Source: JBGPLH01 sp041486365 [NCBI: Thermodesulfobacteriota bacterium] (GTDB lineage Bacteria; JAUYMQ01). From it: a stretch of DNA of 5,344 nucleotides. Position 1 is the stretch's first letter. Each line of letters starts with the position of its first letter. Below the pieces are notes generated by a model. That model saw only the letters and a list, made by a program, of their open reading frames with translations, did no database searches and had not been told where the DNA came from. The position numbers and the translations under genes are program-made. Of this stretch, positions 5,157-5,344 are shown piece after piece. The stretch is from the NCBI GenBank assembly GCA_041486365.1, contig JBGPLH010000242.1:1-5344 (forward strand). The letters run 5' to 3'.

Positions 5157-5344
5157 CAGGGGGCGCCGCCCCCGTTCCCGGAATGAAAAGCGAGGCCATC
5201 GGCGGGGGCGACGCCAAAAGCGAGCCCGAGGGCGTAGGAGTCGAGCGCGTTTCGAATATCACCCCGTTCAGCCTGCAGGTGCCCGAGCTGCGCCTGGGCG
5301 TCGTGCAGTTGCGGGTTCAGGCGCAGCGCCTCTCGATAGCAGAG
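5156..5344 (-). CDS. TPR-repeat protein, C-terminal 62 residues (partial, N-terminus outside window)
   Basis: Translation from the window edge in the frame starting at 5344 runs 62 codons to TGA at 5158-5156. The visible residues begin LCYREALRLNP, which matches the end of a tetratricopeptide repeat: Tyr3, Ala6 and Pro11 fit consensus positions 24, 27 and 32. A second repeat follows at about 14-45, with L20-G21, G28, A33 and Y37 at consensus positions 7-8, 15, 20 and 24. The last 17 residues are Gly/Ala-rich and non-repeat. TPR domains mediate protein-protein contacts; whether other domains lie upstream cannot be seen. The gene directly precedes the 142-residue protein and is probably co-translated with it. 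The alternative frames here either hit stops or read as low-complexity shadow. Confidence 0.85.
   Translation of the reverse strand, partial: LCYREALRLNPQLHDAQAQLGHLQAERGDIRNALDSYALGLAFGVAPADGLAFHSGNGGGAP

Noticed and set aside
5146-5262. N-terminal extension of the 142-residue protein to 5262
   Set aside because: It overlaps the clear TPR coding sequence in another frame, and AAGGAG sits just before 5145.

Overview
The window comes from a GC-rich bacterium. Every gene I can support lies on the minus strand, so the window reads right to left. Secreted Cys-rich proteins with MopE-type metal-binding motifs, TPR proteins and strongly GC-biased third positions are common in Myxococcota, Desulfobacterota-like lineages and uncultured GC-rich Gram-negative phyla. 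No marker gene is present, so the taxonomic placement is a guess.

Layout in transcription order: (1) the C-terminal end of a TPR protein (5344-5156, cut by the window edge); (2) a 142-residue charged, helical protein of unknown function with a Gly/Thr/Ser/Asn/Glu repeat tail (5145-4717); (3) an exported alpha/beta-hydrolase esterase of the LpqC / PHB-depolymerase / feruloyl-esterase group with all catalytic residues visible (4693-3695); (4-6) three tandem paralogous class I SAM-dependent methyltransferases of 277, 276 and 274 residues (3684-2851, 2774-1944, 1835-1011); (7) the N-terminal 292 residues of a secreted Cys-rich repeat protein with MopE-like metal-binding motifs (878-1, cut by the window edge).

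Genes 1-4 are packed tightly. The TPR stop codon overlaps the ribosome-binding site of gene 2, gene 2 and the esterase are about 23 nt apart, and the esterase stop overlaps the ribosome-binding site of the first methyltransferase. This points to one translationally coupled operon. The methyltransferases are then separated by 76 and 108 nt gaps, and each is followed by a GC-rich stem-loop starting 1-10 nt after its stop. The MopE-like gene lies behind the longest gap (132 nt) and the strongest of these stem-loops, so it may be a separate unit.

The most interesting unit is the esterase followed by three diverged copies of one small-molecule methyltransferase. It suggests a short tailoring or catabolic pathway in which an ester is cleaved and related substrates are methylated successively. 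The substrate cannot be read from the sequence. The two partial genes at the edges have no stop or no start inside the window; I found them by translating the reverse complement directly. No RNA gene, CRISPR array, insertion sequence or replication origin was seen, and no intergenic stretch reaches 300 bases.
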